In this document: positions 60,235-64,000 of the stretch, in pieces | Layout of the letters: the number at the start of each line of letters is the position of its first letter | Numbering within the stretch: position 1 is the first letter of the stretch | Source of the DNA: Breviolum minutum Mf 1.05b.01 | Lineage: Eukaryota; Sar; Dinophyceae; Suessiales; Symbiodiniaceae | DNA: 64,000 bases | Direction: 5' to 3' | Assembly: GCA_000507305.1 (NCBI GenBank) | Contig: DF239555.1 | Span: 98,525 to 162,524, forward strand | Notes under the pieces: model-generated | What the model was told of the DNA's origin: nothing | What the model saw: the letters and a program-made list of their open reading frames with translations, nothing else | Database searches by the model: none | Made by a program: the position numbers and the translations under genes

Positions 60235-60332
60235 TGGATCTTAGGAGATTTTGAACTAATTTTCGTTCCATTCATCCACTGGGGTCTAGTTTGAATTTGT
60301 GAGTATACTATTTTGAGAGTCTTCTTCCGAGT
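60235..60332 (-). CDS. exon upstream of an E element
   Basis: Acceptor CATGTGTTATTGCAG, then TRKKTLKIVYSQIQTRPQWM, NGTKISSKSPKIHF. A second frame (SEEDSQNSILTNSN) is open briefly. The donor lies somewhere before the E element. Confidence 0.5.
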
Positions 60333-60399
60333 CTGCAATAACACATGCAAACGCTGGTGTAAAGGGGTGGATGAATCGTGACAAAATCCACGCAAGCCG

Positions 60400-61090
60400 T
60401 TGAGACGTCACGTTTGAAGCATTAGCTTACTCAGCCAAAGCACCATGAAATAAAAGTTTGAACTGTATTTTTCCCATTAAATATGTAATCCCCAAACGTT
60501 TAAAGGTTGGCCATTGTCTGAGTCAGTTCGTGTTTTAGAAATTGTTGAAAATCTTGGATATACCCCTCACCCAGTGACAGTCACCACCCAGGAGCATGAA
60601 AATGTTCAAAAGGTGATACCGAACTAAAGCTTCATTTGCCACCGTTACAAGTAACTCTTACTGGATGTGTCGGCGTAGATTCATTTTCAATCAGATACAG
60701 ATATACAGTAATGTCATACTCTTCATGGAGGAAATCCAGAGATCACAGCTTGAGAGGTATAAATCCCTGGGAAAAAAGTTATGAAAACCCTGCACGTTAT
60801 TTCCTTCATCAGCAGCCAGCAAATGACATGCTCATTTGGTAGTAAAGGAATCAAACAGCATTGCTGTCATTAACTGCCAATGTTGCTACCAACAACATTG
60901 TTAACAAGGTATCTTTTTGAAATCCTTGGAAATTCAACTTGGAGACCTTTTTTTTTCAATTGTCTCTTCCCAAACACTGCTATTTTGGAAAATTATCTAT
61001 GTTAAACTTCGGGGACGAGGGGTACGTTCTGGCGTGCGTGAAAAACCAAACCATCCATAACTAGACTAACCCGACTTAGCGGACTTACAG
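60400..61090. other. degenerate MITE-like repeat, no gene
   Basis: 60715-60835 resembles MITE A (GGAGGAAATCC, AAACCCTGCACG) without intact ends. Confidence 0.45.
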
Positions 61091-61096
61091 ATCACA

Positions 61097-61285
61097 TTGG
61101 TTATCAACAACTTACCAAATGGTGTGATCCTCCAAACAGTGGCACCATCTCAAACATTCCCATTAAAAAAGGGAACTGTTTTTATTGTTGACCAGTCGAT
61201 TGGTAAACTTGATTTGAGCCTAGTTAAAAAAATCAAACACATTGTTGGTTTGGATAAAACAAAAATCAGTTCGATTCAGAAGTAG
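61097..61285 (+). CDS. CDS candidate
   Basis: ATG-started frame NNLPNGVILQTVAPSQTFPL, KKGTVFIVDQSIGKLDLSLV and KKIKHIVGLDKTKISSIQK to TAG. Well-formed soluble composition, 62 codons. Splice status unknown. Confidence 0.5.
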   Translation: MVINNLPNGVILQTVAPSQTFPLKKGTVFIVDQSIGKLDLSLVKKIKHIVGLDKTKISSIQK

Positions 61286-61612
61286 TCCGGAATATGGGCA
61301 ATCCATTTCGTGGGGGGATAGAAGACACATTCTGGATCGAAACTATTCATATGGAATTCTATGTTCACGTTTAGCCATAATCAAAGGCTCTCTCGAGGTA
61401 GTTGTTAAGGTCCAATGCAGGGGTTGTAATCCCAGAATCCCGTCTTTCCGCCATCAATTTGGAGCGGTTTCGCTCCCGAAATGTTTTTTGGGAACTTAAC
61501 AAACCTGACTTAAATAGAACTACCGTATCTGGGTGGTGCTTCGTGGTGATGAACAAACGCTCGCATCTTTTTGCCGCCTCTTCCTTTGAAGCCCGATGGT
61601 GGCTGTGGCAGT

Positions 61613-62830
61613 TCAGCGTTTCAGCGACAACTCTCCAATCGCCAAGTGACCCAATGACTCTGGCAACACATCTGAGTCTTGCAAACTTTCGAAGTTCCAA
61701 CCAAAAGTCAAGCTTTGAAGGCCTTCTGGCCATGACACTTTGTCCAGGCCCTGATCAAAATATTCACCGAAAGTCAAGCTTTGAAGGCCTTCTGGCCATA
61801 TTACGTTGTCCAGGCTCTGATCGAAATAAGCACCGAAACTCACACTTTGAAGGCCTTCTGGCCATGTCACGTTGTCCAGGTTCTGATCGAAATAACCAAC
61901 AAAAGTCAAGCTTTGAAGGCCTGCTGGCCATGTCACATTGCCCAGGTCCTGATTAAAATTCTCACCAAACGTCAAACTTTGAAGGCCTTCCGGCCATGTC
62001 ACATTGTCCAAGCTCTGATCGAAACCTCGACCAAAAGTCAAGCTTTGAAGGCCTGCCGGCCATGTCACATTGTCCAGGCTCTGATCGAAATGTTCACCAA
62101 AAGTCAAGCTTTGCAGGCCTGCCGGCCATGTCAGATTGTCCAGGCTCTGATCGAAATCTCGACCAAAAGTCAAGCTTTGAAGGCCTGCTGGCCATGTCAC
62201 ATTGTCCAGGCTCTGATCGAAATCTCGACCAAAAGTCAAGCTTTGAAGGCCTGCTGGCCATGTCACATTGTCCAGGCTCTTATCGAATTTTGCTCCGAAA
62301 GTCAAACTTTGAAGGCCTTCTGGCCATGTCACATTGTCCAAGCTCTGATCAAATTGTCCTCCCAAAGTCAAACTTTGCAGGCCCGCTGGCCATGTCACGT
62401 TGTCCAGGCTCCGGTTGAACCCATCTGCAAATGTTAAGGTGCGAAGGCTCTTGGGCAAATTGTGCAGCAAGGCAGGCTTTCCGTCACTAACCCCTGTCAT
62501 TTCTGCAATCCCAGTCAATGAGAACTCAGCATCCTCAACACTGTACCCCTGGGCATAACGCCAAGCAGCATGCAAATTGACGGGCATATAGGTAGTCCAT
62601 ACCTGTGCCCGTTGACCCCCAAGTCCTTGTTGCTGCAGACTTTCATGCAGCACAAGCCTTGAAGTATGGGACACAACTAATTGAAGGCCCGGCCTGGATG
62701 GGACGTTGTCCAAAATCATCTTCCACAACTCGCACCCAAGCATGGAGTCTGCTACATTCAATTTCAACTTGCATTCGCCACTCATGCCTATCACCTCAAG
62801 CTCTATGAGCCCTTCTCCCATAGGATGCAT
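61613..62830 (-). CDS. ubiquitin-like N-terminus plus FNIP/LRR-like repeat protein
   Basis: Intronless 405-codon frame. The start chosen is the ATG at 62830 (MHPMGEG, or the ATG three codons on), because the 27 residues before it are Cys/Phe-rich and look untranslated; the open frame extends to 62911. Residues about 8-85 have the spacing of a ubiquitin-like fold seen at the N-terminus of many dinoflagellate repeat proteins. Residues about 127-385 are about eleven 22-residue units of consensus LQSLTFG-x2-FDQSLDNVTWPAG, followed by a divergent cap ending in ELSLKR. DNA units are 66 bp and very similar. Family knowledge: such FNIP/LRR-like proteins are very numerous in Symbiodiniaceae and Polarella and probably mediate protein contacts; the substrate is unknown. 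Confidence 0.85.
   Translation of the reverse strand: MHPMGEGLIELEVIGMSGECKLKLNVADSMLGCELWKMILDNVPSRPGLQLVVSHTSRLVLHESLQQQGLGGQRAQVWTTYMPVNLHAAWRYAQGYSVEDAEFSLTGIAEMTGVSDGKPALLHNLPKSLRTLTFADGFNRSLDNVTWPAGLQSLTLGGQFDQSLDNVTWPEGLQSLTFGAKFDKSLDNVTWPAGLQSLTFGRDFDQSLDNVTWPAGLQSLTFGRDFDQSLDNLTWPAGLQSLTFGEHFDQSLDNVTWPAGLQSLTFGRGFDQSLDNVTWPEGLQSLTFGENFNQDLGNVTWPAGLQSLTFVGYFDQNLDNVTWPEGLQSVSFGAYFDQSLDNVIWPEGLQSLTFGEYFDQGLDKVSWPEGLQSLTFGWNFESLQDSDVLPESLGHLAIGELSLKR
61700..62410. repeat. 66-bp tandem coding repeat
   Basis: Units share AAAGTCAAGCTTTGAAGGCC and ATGTCACATTGTCCAGGCTC at 66-bp spacing, about 11 copies. Adjacent copies at 62161 and 62227 are nearly identical. The lack of stops in the other frames yields long antisense ORFs. 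Confidence 0.9.
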
Positions 62831-62914
62831 TGCTGCAACAAATCGCTTTCCGAAGAAAAAAGGAGCCGAAAAAAAATCGCTGCAACAACAATGCCACCAA
62901 TCCATCAACAAATC

Positions 62915-63109
62915 TCAGGGGCCCAACCCTAATTCCAACCAAACTGCCCTCCAGGGAACGATCTCTGGCCCTCCCCTTTTAATGGCACGTTCGAATGTAA
63001 AAAGGATTCGTTCCCTGAAGGGTATCTTCGTTCCCAACCCAGCCTCTCTCATCCATTTGATTGACTCAACAGGTCCATCACCTCCACAAGTTCTCAATGA
63101 CGTGACCAA
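62915..63109 (-). CDS. exon candidate upstream of the repeat gene
   Basis: Minus frame GGDGPVESIKWMREAGLGTK, IPFRERILFTFERAIKRGGP and EIVPWRAVWLELG. Inverted words CAGGGAACGA/TCGTTCCCTG (about 62952 and 63010) suggest an unlisted element overlaps it. Confidence 0.4.
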   Translation of the reverse strand: MVTSLRTCGGDGPVESIKWMREAGLGTKIPFRERILFTFERAIKRGGPEIVPWRAVWLELGLGP

Positions 63110-63254
63110 AAAACATAAGGCTTAAAGGGGGTAGTCATTCAATGAACTTGGTAAAACCCATATGTTTTCATATATGGAATGTATGAAATAGTTACCCTCA
63201 CTTTTTTGTTTAATGAACATGAGCCAACATGTACAACGCGTTTGTGCGTTAGAT

Positions 63255-63375
63255 AAATCGGGTAGTGTTGAATACCCATAGCATCCATGAATGGTTTACT
63301 TCCCCTACATCTACCGTAGAAATCAACCAAATGTGATACATGTAGGTAACCATACAATACATGCATGTTATGGGA
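63255..63375. mobile_element. P-family element
   Basis: CATAGCATCCATGAATGG, CTACCGTAGAAATCAACCAAATG, ATGTAGGTAACCATACAATACATG: inverted arms around the usual loop. Confidence 0.65.
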
Positions 63376-63384
63376 TACAGTCAC

Positions 63385-63500
63385 AGTATATGAATAGGCC
63401 AACCACGCGGGATTTTTCTGCAAAACCTGCCAAACTTGGTTGGCATGAATGAACGCCAAGTGCCTTTTTTGACGAGAATGACCATCCAAACAAAACAAAT
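63385..63500 (-). CDS. exon candidate
   Basis: Minus frame CLDGHSRQKRHLAFIHANQV, WQVLQKNPAWLAYS, running into the P element. Possible donor CAG|GTTTTG. Composition good. Confidence 0.45.
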
Positions 63501-63597
63501 ATACTTTATGCTTTGAGTTGTCGGACCATCAAACAGTAGGCTATCAACAATAAACCATGTTGTTAATGTCGTCGTCAACATCATGAATCATGATCAT

Positions 63598-63675
63598 GGT
63601 CATGAATAACAACACTACCATCATCATCATAGTCATAATCACATCAATGATGATCATCATCATAGTCATCATCAG
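63598..63675. repeat. ATC/CAT-rich low-complexity tract
   Basis: Runs of ATCATCATC with ATGATC interruptions. Confidence 0.8.
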
Positions 63676-63784
63676 AATTTTTACAGGGCCAGCTTGTTTA
63701 AAAAAGCCACCTCCATAGCCCCAGTTGGGACAAAAGGACTAAATACTCGTTCAAATTAAAAAAAAAACACTTCATGTCATCTAG

Positions 63785-63926
63785 TGTCCAACCTGTTTAA
63801 GGCGAACCCACGGGATGATGGACACCCGGCCCCACCTCAAATTTCAGCAGTGGAAGAAGCTTTCCTCGCCTCCAAAAAATGTCGCACTAGTGATGGGGTC
63901 AACTCTTTTGGGAAGGACCCTACTTG
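63785..63926 (+). CDS. 142-nt exon ending at an H element
   Basis: CATCTAG|TGTCC, then SNLFKANPRDDGHPAPPQIS, AVEEAFLASKKCRTSDGVNS and FGKDPT, ending CTTG|GAGGATC, a GA donor formed by the H element. The gene runs off the window. Confidence 0.65.
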
Positions 63927-64000
63927 GAGGATCATCCAAGTTAGTAAGTGGTTTATAACCATGCTTAGTAAGTCCCCTAAGTAGGGTTGCTGCCCTTCCA
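63927..64000 (+). mobile_element. H-family element, cut by window end
   Basis: GAGGATCATCCAAGTTAGTAAGTGG, AACCATGCTTAGTAAGTCCCC, TAAGTAGGGTTGCTGCCC: left part of an H element. Confidence 0.75.

Noticed and set aside
60636-60842. Plus-strand ORF of 68 codons
   Set aside because: Most of it overlaps a degenerate MITE A-like repeat.
61402-62437. Antisense ORFs of 140-218 codons
   Set aside because: Shadows of the 66-bp coding repeat, which lacks stops in other frames.
62831-62911. Upstream ATG of the repeat-protein frame
   Set aside because: The extra 27 residues are Cys/Phe-rich and unlike the N-termini of this protein type; the ATG at 62830 is preferred.

Overview
The window looks like nuclear DNA of a dinoflagellate-type protist. 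It is A/T-leaning and has few recognisable genes. Those it has are mostly broken into very short exons (often 50-120 nt) bounded by GT, GC or GA donors and AG acceptors, with introns as short as 52-61 nt. The one long intact gene (61613-62830, minus) encodes a ubiquitin-like N-terminus plus about eleven 22-residue FNIP/LRR-like repeats, a protein type that is very abundant in Symbiodinium/Polarella-like dinoflagellates. There are no bacterial operons, no ribosome-binding sites, no tRNA or rRNA genes and no CRISPR arrays.

The second half of the content is repeats. At least eight families of short (50-210 bp) terminal-inverted-repeat elements recur on both strands: a TA-flanked MITE (about ten copies), a palindromic GAGGATCATCC family (H), a GTGGGCCCC family (G), a GTTGGTGG/CCACCTAG family (W), a GTGAGCAAYG/CATTGCTCAG family (F), a family ending in TTTTCAG-GGG (E), a GGTATATTTACC family (P) and a GTCAACC family (D), plus minor ones. 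There are also tandem arrays: a CAA/CAT block at 2.1 kb, CAA at 31.7 kb, a 32-bp minisatellite and a 94-bp satellite at 40.2-41.0 kb, an 0.8-kb CTAA array at 41.0-41.8 kb, and TTGC/TTTG at 54.4 kb.

The most interesting signal is that several of these element families sit exactly between two open reading frames and supply the splice sites themselves. In the best cases the element runs from donor to acceptor and the reading frame is preserved across it: H at 45509-45630 (a GA-AG intron), G at 3142-3193 and 23200-23278 (the latter GC-AG), and W at 19077-19175 and 54073-54281. This is the behaviour of introner elements, transposons that create introns on insertion; introners are known from dinoflagellates, but here several unrelated families, one of them using GA donors, lie in a single 64-kb window.

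Layout: 0.6-10 kb, mostly minus-strand small exons; 11-21 kb, scattered exons of both strands, including a possibly divergent pair at 18.8 kb; 22.8-23.6 kb, a plus-strand gene with four or five exons; 24.2-25.4 kb, a minus-strand multi-exon gene; 26.5-31.4 kb, exons of at least four genes; 33-40 kb, several one- or two-exon fragments, including a 612-nt exon at 39 kb; 40.2-41.8 kb, satellite block; 43.8-51.2 kb, many short exons flanked by introners; 52.9-53.8 kb, minus-strand gene fragments; 54-60 kb, scattered exons; 61.6-62.8 kb, the repeat-protein gene; 63.8 kb to the end, an exon cut by an H element at the window edge. Most products cannot be named. Exon calls rest on open frame, composition and splice signals seen by eye, so grouping of exons into genes is tentative and several exons are open on both strands.
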